The translations under genes were made by a program, and so were the position numbers. The notes beneath the pieces were generated by a model. That model was given only the letters and a program-made list of their open reading frames with translations, did no database searches and had not been told where the DNA came from. Positions 1 through 6,697 of a stretch of DNA of 8,723 nucleotides are shown here, piece after piece (the first letter of the stretch is position 1; each line of letters opens with the position of its first letter). Where the stretch lies: NCBI GenBank assembly GCA_021806845.1, contig JAKAPV010000121.1, positions 1-8,723 of the forward strand. The letters are read 5' to 3'. This stretch comes from Bacillota bacterium. Lineage in GTDB: Bacteria; Bacillota; Sulfobacillia; JAJZYS01; JAJYTV01.

Positions 1-319
1 CTAGCGCCCGCCCCAACGCCTTGTCGTTCAGCTGTGACGCCTGCACGCCAACTCCGAGCAGCAGCTCCACATCGCGGTCACGATACACTTCCGGCATCTG
101 ATAGAGCGCTTTGCGATCCTCGATGAGCACCATTACCAGGGCCAGAATCCGCTGCCCAGGGCTCACCGCGCACTGCTTCGGATCCCACGGAAGCATCTCG
201 TTCAGTGTTTCGACGAACTGCATGCGCTGCACGAACTCGCGCACGACCACCCCAACGCCCACGTTGTACGCGGCCGCACCTTCCATCTCGCTGAACAGTC
301 GCTGCAGTTCGTCGTCCAT
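1..319 (-). CDS. IS1634-family (DUF4277-type) transposase, N-terminal part, cut by window edge
   Basis: Reading the minus strand from the ATG at 317-319, the frame stays open to the window edge for 106 codons. The translation begins MDDELQRLFSEMEGAAAYNV and later contains VSPGQRILALVMVLI, an Arg-Lys-rich stretch and YQMPEVYRDRDVELLLGVGV followed by LNDKALGRAL. This pattern (SPG-RILAL, then YR-PE-F/Y-D-D-ELL-G, then LND-ALGRAL) is what I know as the N-terminal DUF4277 domain of IS1634-type transposases. The catalytic DDE domain would lie beyond position 1, so integrity cannot be judged. The element end should lie between about 376 and 410, where the sequence passes into the IS1182-type gene. 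No strong ribosome binding site is seen; GCAGGGTAGC just before the ATG is only a partial match. Confidence 0.78.
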   Translation of the reverse strand, partial: MDDELQRLFSEMEGAAAYNVGVGVVVREFVQRMQFVETLNEMLPWDPKQCAVSPGQRILALVMVLIEDRKALYQMPEVYRDRDVELLLGVGVQASQLNDKALGRAL

Positions 320-376
320 GCTACCCTGCTTCTACGCCGTAGCCCCGATATCCTTGCTACTAACAGTTTCCAGTAA

Positions 377-1396
377 CCGAAAATCTCCCCCGCTCCTGCC
401 GGGGGTGGTGAACGTGGGTCAGAACTGGCCCAGGCGGAAGCCGAACGGACCGAGCAACTGCTCCAGGCAATCGATCCCGAACCGGCCAGCCGGGTGGCCG
501 AGGACGCGCAGACCTTGCAGAAGATCGTAGCCCGGGATGGCACGATGAGCTTCGCGGACCCGGAGGCCCGCTGGGGCTTTCAAAAGAAGAATGAGCCGTT
601 CCTCGGCTACAAGACGGTGATCAGCACCGACGAGAGCGGCATCGTGACGGGTGTGCGCGTCGTCACCGGCAATGAGAGCGAAGCGGACTCACTGCTCCCG
701 CTGGTCAAGGAACTCAAGGCTCGAGGGCTGGCTGCGGGGAAGCTGGCCGCGGACAAGGGGTATGACGGGAAGGACCTGCGCGAAGAGCTGCGGGAGCTGG
801 GCATCCGGGCCTATACGCCGCAGCACCAGACGAAGGACCGCCTGCCGGAAGGCTTAACGTACGACGAAAAGCGCGACGCGGTGCGCTGCCCCAAAGGCAA
901 GTTCTCTCATCAGAAGACACCGCACCAACGTGGCGGTACACTGTACAGCTTCCGCTCGGCCGATTGCCAGCGCTGCCCGCTGTGTGACGACTGCCTTTCC
1001 GCCGGCCGCCGAGCAAAGATCGTCTACTACCGCGCCGACCTGCATGAGCACCGGCCCAAGGGCATTCACCAGGCCATGCGCATCCGCAGGACGGTTGAGA
1101 GGGTCTTCGGCGACGCGAAGTATTGGCACCGCATGGAGCATTCCCGCTACACACGCCGCTGCCGGGTCGCGACCCAGGTGCTGCTCACGATGACCGTCCT
1201 CAACGCCAAGAAGATGGTGAAGCTCGCTGTGGAACCGTACGCAGGAGATCTTCGCAAAGACGGGGTACGAAGTCGCGAGTCCGGTGACCTAGTGCCGCAG
1301 GCGCCGGTCCCCTTGGAGCGTACGTTGCCCTTTCTGGGGTTACTACCTCGTCGCGAACTACGTCCGGACGCCTCGGAGGTCGGGCTTCTCTTCTAG
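377..1396 (+). pseudogene. IS1182-type (DDE_Tnp_1) transposase, N-terminally truncated
   Basis: The frame opens after a stop at 374-376. It is recognisably transposase from about 413 (SELAQAEAERTEQLL...) to about 1237. A GTG at 494 could begin a 300-codon ORF. Visible landmarks are DPEARWG, then FLGYKTVISTDESGIVTGV, TGNESEADSLLPLV, ADKGYDG, a cysteine cluster (DCQRCPLCDDC) and RRTVERVFGDAK-WHRMEHSRYTRR. In IS1182/IS5-like transposases these mark the C-terminal half of the DDE domain, with the last catalytic Glu in the VERVFG motif. Full-length relatives are roughly 450-550 residues, so the N-terminal DUF772-type region and first catalytic Asp are missing. The frame after AVEP (about 1237) no longer looks like transposase and appears to be flanking DNA. 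Probably inactive; the loss coincides with the adjoining IS1634-type element. Confidence 0.72.
387..405. repeat. Short GC palindrome near an IS junction
   Basis: CCCCCG at 387-392 and CGGGGG at 400-405 form a perfect 6-bp inverted repeat around a 7-base loop. It lies at the boundary between the IS1634-type element and the truncated IS1182-type transposase. It may be the outer end of the IS1634 element or part of its terminal structure. The other end of that element is outside the window, so this cannot be tested here. Confidence 0.35.
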
Positions 1397-1547
1397 GGGC
1401 ATTGGCATCCTGCAGAGGTAGAACTTCGCGACGGCGGCGGATGGTGAAACGGAGGCAAAAGCGTCGGTCCTGGCAGCAAAGGTGCTCGGCGTACCTGCGG
1501 GCGTCACGATCGACGTCGACATCAAGTCGTTAGCGATGCCGTTATGA
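1245..1547 (+). pseudogene. Decayed fragment resembling a DUF1906 glycoside-hydrolase-like protein
   Basis: One plus-strand frame reads EIFAKTGYEVASPVT, stop (1290-1292), then WGYYLVANYVRT, a garbled stretch, SRGIGILQR, stop (1419-1421), then NFATAADGETEAKASVLAAK and VLGVPAGVTIDVDIKSL, ending at TGA 1545-1547. Between YVRT and SRGIGIL the neighbouring frame supplies DASEVGLLF, which suggests compensating frameshifts. The reconstructed order is GYYL, then LTASEV-like, then GIGILP-YN, then G-EA-A---A--LGVPAGV-I-VD. It resembles the Rv2525c-like DUF1906 domain found in secreted glycoside-hydrolase-like proteins. The fragment has two internal stops and no start, and it begins where transposase similarity ends. 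It is therefore best read as a remnant. The match is from memory of the family pattern; a chance resemblance is possible. Confidence 0.37.
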
Positions 1548-2897
1548 TCGACCATACTGATCGCTTACACGGATGACGTCATCAAGCTCCGGTGTCGACA
1601 CCTCTAGCACCGAAAGATCCAGATATGCCTCGAGCCTGTGCAGCGTCCCCGGTGTGATTGTGATCGTGTTGCCCGGCGAGATCACTTTGGGTACACCATC
1701 GATCTCCAACACCCCGCTCCCCTGAAGCACCCACATGGATTCCATCTTCTTCTCGTGATACTGCAGGCTTAGACTTTGCCCCGCCTTCACGTACAGGAGC
1801 TTTCCGGCGTAGCGGTCTGTCTCAGCCCAGATATACTCCGCGCCCCAGGGCTTCTGAACGACACGCGCACCCTCGGGAACGAAGGATGGACCCTCCGGCC
1901 GCGGTGGGCGCACCGTCGCTGACGCCTCGAGAGAAGCGACAAGCGTCCCTGCGGGCGTCGTGCAGACGATCAGGTCGTCCGCGCCGAGAACCTGTACAGG
2001 CGGAGCGCCGGGCTCACGCCATTCTAACGGCGCCTGCGCTCTTTCGGGACCTTCCCGATGGAAGCGGACGAACTCCGGCCAGTTGCCAAGATCGGACCAG
2101 CCCGCGTCGCACGGGACGACGTGCAGACCCTTTGCTCGCTCAAGAACTGCGCGATCGAAGGGCTGCTTCGGAGCGGAACTATAGGCTGAGGCCAGCTCTG
2201 CGTGGTTGCCTGAAGCCACGGCGGCGGCAGCTGCCTTGGCTGCCTGCCAGAGGTCAGCCGCGACGATCTCCGCTGTTCCCAAGAGAGACTGCACGTCCGC
2301 GATGAAAAGGCCCATGTTCCAGAGCGCGCCCTCGGAAATGAGGCGTGCGGCATGGGCGGGATCCGGCTTCTCCACAAAGCGTTCTACCCTACGCTCGCCA
2401 TGCCCGTCCTCCGTGACGATGTAACCGAACTCCGGTCGGGGACCGGTAGGCATGGCGCCCAGAAGGCAAATGCCTGCGTGTTCCGTCGCGAGCCGAACCG
2501 CTTCCTTGGCGGCTTCGGCGAAGGCGTCCTCGTCGCGCATGACGTGGTCCGCGGGCAACACGGCGATGACCGCGTCAGGGTATGTGTGTGCCACCAGATG
2601 GGCGGCCGTGAGGACCGCCATGGCCGTGTCGCGGCGCTGGGGCTCTCCGTAAAACTGCTCCTGCGTTAGTTCCGGCAGCGCCTGCAGCATCCGGCTGCGG
2701 TCCGCTTCGAGGCCGATCACGAAGACATGGTCGGGTTCTCCTGCGATGCGCAGCGCCCGTCGGTAGGCGCGCCCGACCAGGGTTTCTCCTTGCACCTCGA
2801 CGAGTGGCTTTGGCCTGCCAGGACGAGAAAGCGGCCAAAGGCGCTCTCCCGGTCCCCCGGCCATGATGACTGCTACCGTCGGACGCGTCTTCTGCAC
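1542..2897 (-). CDS. manC: Mannose-1-phosphate guanylyltransferase with C-terminal cupin (ManC/type II PMI-GMP-like)
   Basis: This 451-residue protein should make GDP-mannose from mannose-1-phosphate and GTP in the cytoplasm, feeding cell-surface polysaccharide synthesis. The nucleotidyltransferase domain covers about residues 7-290. It starts with AGGPGERLWPLSR-GRPKPL (13-31), the pyrophosphorylase signature, and contains LPADH, EFGYI, RFVEKP and GWSDLGNW, all typical of GDP-mannose pyrophosphorylases. The C-terminal cupin (about 347-450) has PWG, SLQYHEKKMES, TPGTLHR and DDVIRVSDQYGR. The classic metal-site signature QxHxxRxEHW of bifunctional enzymes is changed to QYHEKKMESMW, so isomerase activity is uncertain. 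The GTG start at 2897 is preceded by an in-frame TAG two codons upstream and a GAGGCGG ribosome binding site. It lies downstream of the lipoprotein gene on the same strand with 126 bases between them. It converges with the DUF1906-like remnant; the two stop codons are adjacent. Confidence 0.85.
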   Translation of the reverse strand: MQKTRPTVAVIMAGGPGERLWPLSRPGRPKPLVEVQGETLVGRAYRRALRIAGEPDHVFVIGLEADRSRMLQALPELTQEQFYGEPQRRDTAMAVLTAAHLVAHTYPDAVIAVLPADHVMRDEDAFAEAAKEAVRLATEHAGICLLGAMPTGPRPEFGYIVTEDGHGERRVERFVEKPDPAHAARLISEGALWNMGLFIADVQSLLGTAEIVAADLWQAAKAAAAAVASGNHAELASAYSSAPKQPFDRAVLERAKGLHVVPCDAGWSDLGNWPEFVRFHREGPERAQAPLEWREPGAPPVQVLGADDLIVCTTPAGTLVASLEASATVRPPRPEGPSFVPEGARVVQKPWGAEYIWAETDRYAGKLLYVKAGQSLSLQYHEKKMESMWVLQGSGVLEIDGVPKVISPGNTITITPGTLHRLEAYLDLSVLEVSTPELDDVIRVSDQYGRS

Positions 2898-2972
2898 GCG
2901 CTAACCGCCTCGCTTGACATGTTGTCGGCAAGGCCCGCGCCCTGCCCTATGAACGTACGCCTCACACTGCGT

Positions 2973-3003
2973 GCATTGTAGTCAATGCTGGAGGCACGGT
3001 CGA
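2973..3003 (-). promoter_or_regulatory. Possible manC promoter with overlapping palindrome
   Basis: On the minus strand TCGACC (2998-3003) lies 17 bases before TACAAT (2975-2980). These match the sigma-70 -35 and -10 hexamers at 4 of 6 and 5 of 6 positions. The -10 box sits inside a perfect inverted repeat, GCATTG-4-CAATGC (2973-2988), that could be an operator. The GTG start of the manC-like gene is about 77 bases downstream. In GC-rich DNA such matches can be chance. Confidence 0.33.
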
Positions 3004-3023
3004 TAGGAGGCGTCTGAGGATTC

Positions 3024-3779
3024 TTATGGTGCGTAGCTCACCTTTGGTGCCGGTGCCGCGCCTGCAGGCGCCGTCACCGGTCCCATGGACCCGACCGCCG
3101 TCACGCGGAAGTGGTCGGAGAAGGTGGCAGGCTGGCCGCTCGCGTCCGAGCCCACATACGAGAAGTTGATCGCGAGCGGTGCTCCCGTCTTCTTATCTGT
3201 GCAGGCCGTGCCATAGGCGGACTGCGCCGTCATGCCGGTCGGCAGCAGGAACTTCACGCGCCAAGCGATGCCCTTACGTCCGGCCGCGCTGCAACTGCCC
3301 GCCGCGGTCGCGGTGCTGCCCGCTAGGCGTACGCGCCAGGCCCTGCCGATCTGGTCGAAGTTCTGCAGCACATCGGCGTAGGGCCCGGTCGGCTGTGGGC
3401 CGATATCATACCAGCCGGCCTGGAACCCAGGCGCCGGCGGCGCCGTGACATCGATGTAGTAGTGGCCGCCCGCAAAGATCAGGCTCGTCGCTCCCATGAA
3501 GGCCAGGGACTTCGCCTTTCCCGTTATGTCTTCACGGTAGTTCCGGCCGGAGTAGACTCCGTCCTGGGAGTATGCCACGGCGCCGAGATCGTAGGCCTCC
3601 AGCACCGACTCCGTCAGGGAGTAGTTCGGCAAGTGCTGCAAGGCCTGCATCACTGCGGGGCCGCTCCAGCTGTCCGCGGATGTGCCAGTGCCTGAGCTAC
3701 CTTGTACCCCGCACCCTGCCGCGAGCATTCCCGACAAGGACAGCCCAGCGAGCGCGAGCAGCCTGCGGCCTGCCTTCAT
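3024..3779 (-). CDS. Putative secreted lipoprotein of unknown function
   Basis: The 251-residue product starts MKAGRRLLALAGLSLSGMLA and then AGC. Basic residues, a hydrophobic core and the lipobox L-A-A-G-C (Cys23) indicate export and lipid anchoring after signal peptidase II cleavage. A low-complexity Ser/Gly/Thr linker follows, and the remaining 210 residues are rich in aromatic and small residues (NYSLTES, GHYYIDV, WYDIGPQPTGPYADVL, WRVRLAG), as in a beta-rich extracytoplasmic domain. It ends in an Ala/Pro-rich tail. Three further cysteines occur, two of them around residues 165-200. I do not recognise the family. The ATG at 3779 has GAGGAAG seven bases upstream. The gene is divergent from the DUF2231 gene and 126 bases upstream of the manC-like gene on the same strand. 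No terminator is evident between them. Confidence 0.75.
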   Translation of the reverse strand: MKAGRRLLALAGLSLSGMLAAGCGVQGSSGTGTSADSWSGPAVMQALQHLPNYSLTESVLEAYDLGAVAYSQDGVYSGRNYREDITGKAKSLAFMGATSLIFAGGHYYIDVTAPPAPGFQAGWYDIGPQPTGPYADVLQNFDQIGRAWRVRLAGSTATAAGSCSAAGRKGIAWRVKFLLPTGMTAQSAYGTACTDKKTGAPLAINFSYVGSDASGQPATFSDHFRVTAVGSMGPVTAPAGAAPAPKVSYAP

Positions 3780-3818
3780 AGACGATCTTCCTCACGTCGT
3801 TACCTTATCCTTAAAGTT

Positions 3819-3888
3819 GGTCGAAACTGGCGGCAAGTCCTTCTGCAGGGGCTATGTTTGGTTTCCTAGGAGAATACTCATTTCGACC
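3819..3888. repeat. Inverted repeat in the divergent lipoprotein/DUF2231 promoter region
   Basis: GGTCGAAA (3819-3826) and TTTCGACC (3881-3888) are perfect inverted copies separated by 54 bases. They lie between the divergently transcribed lipoprotein and DUF2231 genes. They could be paired half-sites for a shared regulator. No convincing -35/-10 pair was found for either gene in the 167-base gap. Confidence 0.3.
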
Positions 3889-3929
3889 TGTTACACTTTG
3901 CACTTGAACCTCGCCGCGACCCCGGGACC

Positions 3930-3938
3930 GGAAGGAAG
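3930..3938 (+). promoter_or_regulatory. Ribosome binding site deciding the TTG start of the DUF2231 gene
   Basis: GGAAGGAAG lies eight bases before TTG 3947. The second codon is also TTG (3950), and the first ATG of the frame, at 3968, lies inside the conserved HPMIVHFP motif. The TTG pair is therefore the credible start. Confidence 0.6.
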
Positions 3939-3946
3939 ATACACCC

Positions 3947-4378
3947 TTGTTGCGCACACTGCACCCGATGATCGTCCACTTCCCGATCGCGCTCTTCTAT
4001 ACGACGGCGCTTTTCGAGGTGCTCTACCTCATCTACCGCAAGGAGTGGCTCAGGAGCGCCGGGGTGCTGCTCCTCACGCTCTCGATCGCGTCGGGAGTCG
4101 CCGCCGGCATCGCAGGCTGGATCTCCGAACACTACCTGCCGGCGAACCTTCCCCTGAAGGACCTCCAGCTCATCAACACGCACAAGAACTTTGCGGAACT
4201 CTCCGTCTTCGTCTACGGCCTTGCGTGGCTGCAGCGCGTATTCAGCGGCAAGCGTGGCCCGCGCGGCGCGATGGGCATGATCTATATCCTGCTGCTGCTG
4301 CTCGGCCTAGCGCTGATCAGCTACACGGGCTATCTCGGAGGCGGCCTCGTCTATGGCCACGGCATCGGCGTGCCGTAG
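3947..4378 (+). CDS. DUF2231 family membrane protein
   Basis: The 143-residue protein has four hydrophobic segments: roughly residues 8-30, 38-60, 80-98 and 108-133. The family signature is visible at the N-terminus as LHPMIVHFPIALF, followed by NTHKNFAEL in the middle and GYLGGGLVYGHGIGV at the C-terminus. DUF2231 proteins are predicted integral membrane proteins; conserved histidines (here His6, His10, about His79 and one near the C-terminus) have led to suggestions of heme or metal binding, but no function is established here. The length is normal for the family. Translation starts at TTG (3947), supported by GGAAGGAAG eight bases upstream. The acetyltransferase gene follows 59 bases downstream on the same strand and may be co-transcribed. 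Confidence 0.85.
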   Translation: MLRTLHPMIVHFPIALFYTTALFEVLYLIYRKEWLRSAGVLLLTLSIASGVAAGIAGWISEHYLPANLPLKDLQLINTHKNFAELSVFVYGLAWLQRVFSGKRGPRGAMGMIYILLLLLGLALISYTGYLGGGLVYGHGIGVP

Positions 4379-4424
4379 GAACCGCGGGGGGAGGGCGTCG
4401 AAGTCCTGCGCAAACCCGTGGGAC

Positions 4425-4429
4425 GGAGG
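4425..4429 (+). promoter_or_regulatory. GGAGG ribosome binding site deciding the TTG start of the GNAT gene
   Basis: GGAGG at 4425-4429 is eight bases before TTG 4438, the optimal spacing. The ATG at 4459 has only a GGGAT-like sequence upstream. The reading frame is open far upstream (to 3682), but that region overlaps the real DUF2231 gene in another frame. Confidence 0.6.
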
Positions 4430-4437
4430 CGGATCCT

Positions 4438-5157
4438 TTGGACCTAAGTGGGATCGAGATGCGCGAACTGCACACGCCGGAAGAGATGGCGATTGCTGTG
4501 CAGCTGCAGTTCACGACCTGGGGTCCGAACGACGCGACGCCCGCGAACCAGCTCGTCATCTCCGTCAAGTCCGGCGGCCATGTGATCGGAGCCTTCGACG
4601 GGGAGCGGCTCGTCTCGTTCGTCTACGGCTTCCCAGCCGTCCTGCCGGGAAAGCAGCCCTGGATCGCATCGCACATGCTCGCCACCTTGCCCGCGTACGG
4701 GGGCCGCGGCATCGGCCGCGCGCTCAAGTGGCGCCAGCGCGAGTGGGCCCTGGAGCGGGGCTTTGGGCGCATCACCTGGACCTTCGATCCTCTCGAGGCG
4801 CGCAACGCGCACCTCAACCTCAATCTCCTCGGCGCGAGCGGCGCGGAGTACATCGTGAACTGCTACGGCGAGATGGATGACCAGTTGAACCGCGGCCTTC
4901 CCTCAGACCGCCTGATGGCGGACTGGGACCTCACATCCCCCGGAGTCACCCTGCGCGCAGCGGGGGAAATGCCAACGCGGGAGGACCCCGCCGCCCGGGT
5001 CCTGGTGCCCCCGGACTTCCAGGCGCTCAAGCGAAGCGACCTTGCACAGGCCCTGAACGCTCGCCTGCGCGTGCGGGCGGAACTTCGCGCCGCGCTATCG
5101 GGCGGCCTCCGGGTGTATGGCTTCGATCGCGAGGTCGGCGCCCTTCTGCTCTGCTGA
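4438..5157 (+). CDS. GNAT superfamily acetyltransferase (COG3375-like)
   Basis: The 239-residue product begins at TTG 4438 (MDLSGIEMRELHTPEEM). It has a GNAT N-terminal part up to about residue 150: VQLQFTTWGPNDATP, then GGHVIGAFDGERLVSFVYGF, SHMLATLPAYGGRGIGRALK (acetyl-CoA pyrophosphate loop GGRGIG at residues 88-93) and ITWTFDPLEARNAHLNLNLL. The pattern WT-DPLE--NA--N---LG-----Y--N-YG is what I know from the COG3375 group of predicted acetyltransferases, whose substrate is unknown. The C-terminal third, with DRLMADWDL and an Arg/Ala-rich tail, is also typical of that group. It follows the DUF2231 gene in probable operon arrangement. The intact IS630-type element begins five bases after the TGA, so any native terminator or downstream partner has been separated from it. 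Confidence 0.83.
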   Translation: MDLSGIEMRELHTPEEMAIAVQLQFTTWGPNDATPANQLVISVKSGGHVIGAFDGERLVSFVYGFPAVLPGKQPWIASHMLATLPAYGGRGIGRALKWRQREWALERGFGRITWTFDPLEARNAHLNLNLLGASGAEYIVNCYGEMDDQLNRGLPSDRLMADWDLTSPGVTLRAAGEMPTREDPAARVLVPPDFQALKRSDLAQALNARLRVRAELRAALSGGLRVYGFDREVGALLLC

Positions 5158-5162
5158 ACCTA

Positions 5163-5191
5163 GTACAGCGTTCCGGAAGTTCGTTCCTCAG
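5163..5191 (+). repeat. Left terminal inverted repeat of the IS630-type element
   Basis: The sequence runs GTACAGCGTTCCGGAAG then TTCGTTCC-TCAG. It pairs with the complement of 6698-6728 with three substitutions and a 2-base gap. The stop codon of the second IS gene (5188-5190) lies inside this repeat. Confidence 0.85.
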
Positions 5192-5496
5192 AACTCGGCC
5201 AGGAGCCAAGAGAGGTCTGTCAGGGCAGTGTCGCAGAGCTGGGGCAGCTCGCCTTCGTACGGTGTAGGCTCCCATCGGCCAGGATGGGTGGTGACGTCGA
5301 GCCGGAACTGGTAGTGGTCGAGGGCGCAGAAGCGGATACGGGGGATCTTCTCGCCGTCAGGCTCTTCGGAGTAGACGACGACATGGCGGCCGCGGGCAGC
5401 GGCCTTTAGGTGGTTGAGACCGTGGTCTTGCAGGAATCGCACGACGGTGTCGTGGGCGGCGAGCACCTGGTACTTGGAGTACGGAGGCTGCGGCAT
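5188..5496 (-). CDS. Second gene of the IS630-type element, unknown function
   Basis: The 102-residue product starts MPQPPYSKYQVLAAHDTVVR and contains FLQDHGLNHLKAAARGRHVVVY, then FCALDHYQFRLDV-THPGRWEPTPYEGELPQL and ends DLSWLLAEF. It looks like a small soluble alpha/beta protein with no membrane segment. I do not recognise a named family, though the ending pattern (hydrophobic-D--TH-GRWEPTPY-G) looks like a conserved protein rather than noise. Its ATG shares one base with the transposase stop (TGATG). It is preceded by GGAGGTGAT six bases upstream, so it is strongly translated and coupled to the transposase. It lies wholly inside the terminal repeats, and its stop is in the left repeat. It is either an accessory transposition factor or a passenger gene. 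Confidence 0.72.
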   Translation of the reverse strand: MPQPPYSKYQVLAAHDTVVRFLQDHGLNHLKAAARGRHVVVYSEEPDGEKIPRIRFCALDHYQFRLDVTTHPGRWEPTPYEGELPQLCDTALTDLSWLLAEF

Positions 5497-6611
5497 CAGG
5501 CGATCACCTCCTGGATGGGATAGCCGCGGAACGTCCAGCGGAAGGGATGACCGTCAGTTTGGTTCCAGCGGTCAATGAAGGCCAGAAGGCGGTTTCTGAG
5601 ATCTTCTTCGGAGGAGAAGTCGCCATGGCGAAGGCAGCGGCGGCCGACGATCGAGAAGAAGATCTCAACCTGGTTCACCCACGATGCGTGCAACGGCGTG
5701 TAGAGGAACTGGAACTTGCCACCGTGTCGTTCGTTGAACGCGGTCCAGCGGCCTTGCGTCCCGTCGTGGTGGATGTTCAGGTTGTCCCAGATCACGATGA
5801 TCCGCTTGGCGTCGCTGTGATGCTCCGCGACCCCTTCCATGAAGGCTACGAGGTCGTCTGCGCTGCGCGTCTTGCCACAGTGGGCGAGGACTTTTCCGTC
5901 GCGGATGTTGAAGGCGGCGAGCAGCGACTGCGTGCCATGGCGGATGTATTCGAACTCGAACCGCCCTGGCCTGCCGGGAACCGGCCGCTTCAGCGGCGAC
6001 TTGCGCTCGGTGGCCTGGATCCCGGTCTTCTCGTCCACGCACACGACGACGGCGTCCTCTGGCGGATTCTCGTAGACCGACACGATCGCGTTGACCTTCT
6101 CCCGGAAAGCGGGATCGATGCTGTGCAGCCACATCTGCACCCGATGGGGATGCAAGGCGTTGTGCTGGAGGGTGCGCCAGATACTGCTGCGGCTCATCGG
6201 CACCACGGACTGCGCCGCCTGGGTGAGCGTGCTCACCGTCCAGTCGTTCTCCTCCAGACCGTAGTGCCGTGGTTCGTCGCACGCGATGGCTAACACCTCG
6301 CAGCGCTGCGTCACCGTGTATGTCGACGGAGCACCCGACCGAGGGAGATCCTGCAGACCCCGCACACCTCGCTCAGCGAATCGCCCCCGCCACTTGCGCA
6401 CGGTGCGCAAGTGAACCCCCAGAAGCTCCGCCACCTCTTCCGGGGGCGTCCCCTGCGCCAGCTGCCAGACGATCGACGCCCGCAGCCACATCCGCCGCTC
6501 GACCTTCTGCCCGAAGACCAACGGCCGCAGCCGTGCGATGTCCTCAGCGCTCAACACCAAGGGACAGGGATGGAACGACGCTGCAACATGCGTTGCGCGC
6601 AGTGCTCCCAT
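5496..6611 (-). CDS. IS630-family DDE transposase
   Basis: The 371-residue protein has an N-terminal helix-turn-helix (about 55-76, TPPEEVAELLGVHLRTVRKW) for binding the terminal repeats. A linker follows (GLQDLPRSGAP; DWTVSTLTQ; MSRSSIWRTLQ). The DDE catalytic core has VVVCVDEKTGIQ (Asp193), IIVIWDNLNIHH (Asp276) and HASWVNQVEIFFS (Glu316). Spacing and motif order are those of the IS630/Tc1-mariner-like group, and the length is typical of full copies. The ATG at 6611 follows a GGGGGTGGG-type purine stretch. The stop overlaps the next gene by one base (TGATG). No frameshift or internal stop is seen, so the enzyme should be active. Confidence 0.92.
   Translation of the reverse strand: MGALRATHVAASFHPCPLVLSAEDIARLRPLVFGQKVERRMWLRASIVWQLAQGTPPEEVAELLGVHLRTVRKWRGRFAERGVRGLQDLPRSGAPSTYTVTQRCEVLAIACDEPRHYGLEENDWTVSTLTQAAQSVVPMSRSSIWRTLQHNALHPHRVQMWLHSIDPAFREKVNAIVSVYENPPEDAVVVCVDEKTGIQATERKSPLKRPVPGRPGRFEFEYIRHGTQSLLAAFNIRDGKVLAHCGKTRSADDLVAFMEGVAEHHSDAKRIIVIWDNLNIHHDGTQGRWTAFNERHGGKFQFLYTPLHASWVNQVEIFFSIVGRRCLRHGDFSSEEDLRNRLLAFIDRWNQTDGHPFRWTFRGYPIQEVIA
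5503..5511 (-). promoter_or_regulatory. Near-perfect Shine-Dalgarno inside the transposase 3' end
   Basis: GGAGGTGAT on the minus strand matches the complement of the 16S rRNA 3' tail over the whole stretch. It lies six bases before the ATG of the second IS gene. It is embedded in the last transposase codons (QEVIA). Confidence 0.7.
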
Positions 6612-6697
6612 CCCCGTCCCACCCCCGCAAGGGCTGTCTTACGAGGGGCTTCAACACTACCCCCGAAAACTCCTTGCTGGAATGTTATGGTAACTCC

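Noticed and set aside
494..1396. Intact 300-residue transposase gene starting at GTG 494
   Set aside because: Transposase-like sequence continues upstream of 494 in the same frame, to at least 413. The N-terminal half of the family is absent, and the last 50 codons do not belong to the family.
3682..4437. Open frame continuous with the GNAT gene, giving a 491-codon ORF
   Set aside because: It runs antisense through the lipoprotein gene and out of frame through the DUF2231 gene. It lacks any domain, and the GGAGG/TTG at 4438 marks the real start.
5547..6293. 248-codon plus-strand ORF inside the IS630-type element
   Set aside because: It is the antisense shadow of the transposase, with GC-rich codon structure and no recognisable motif.
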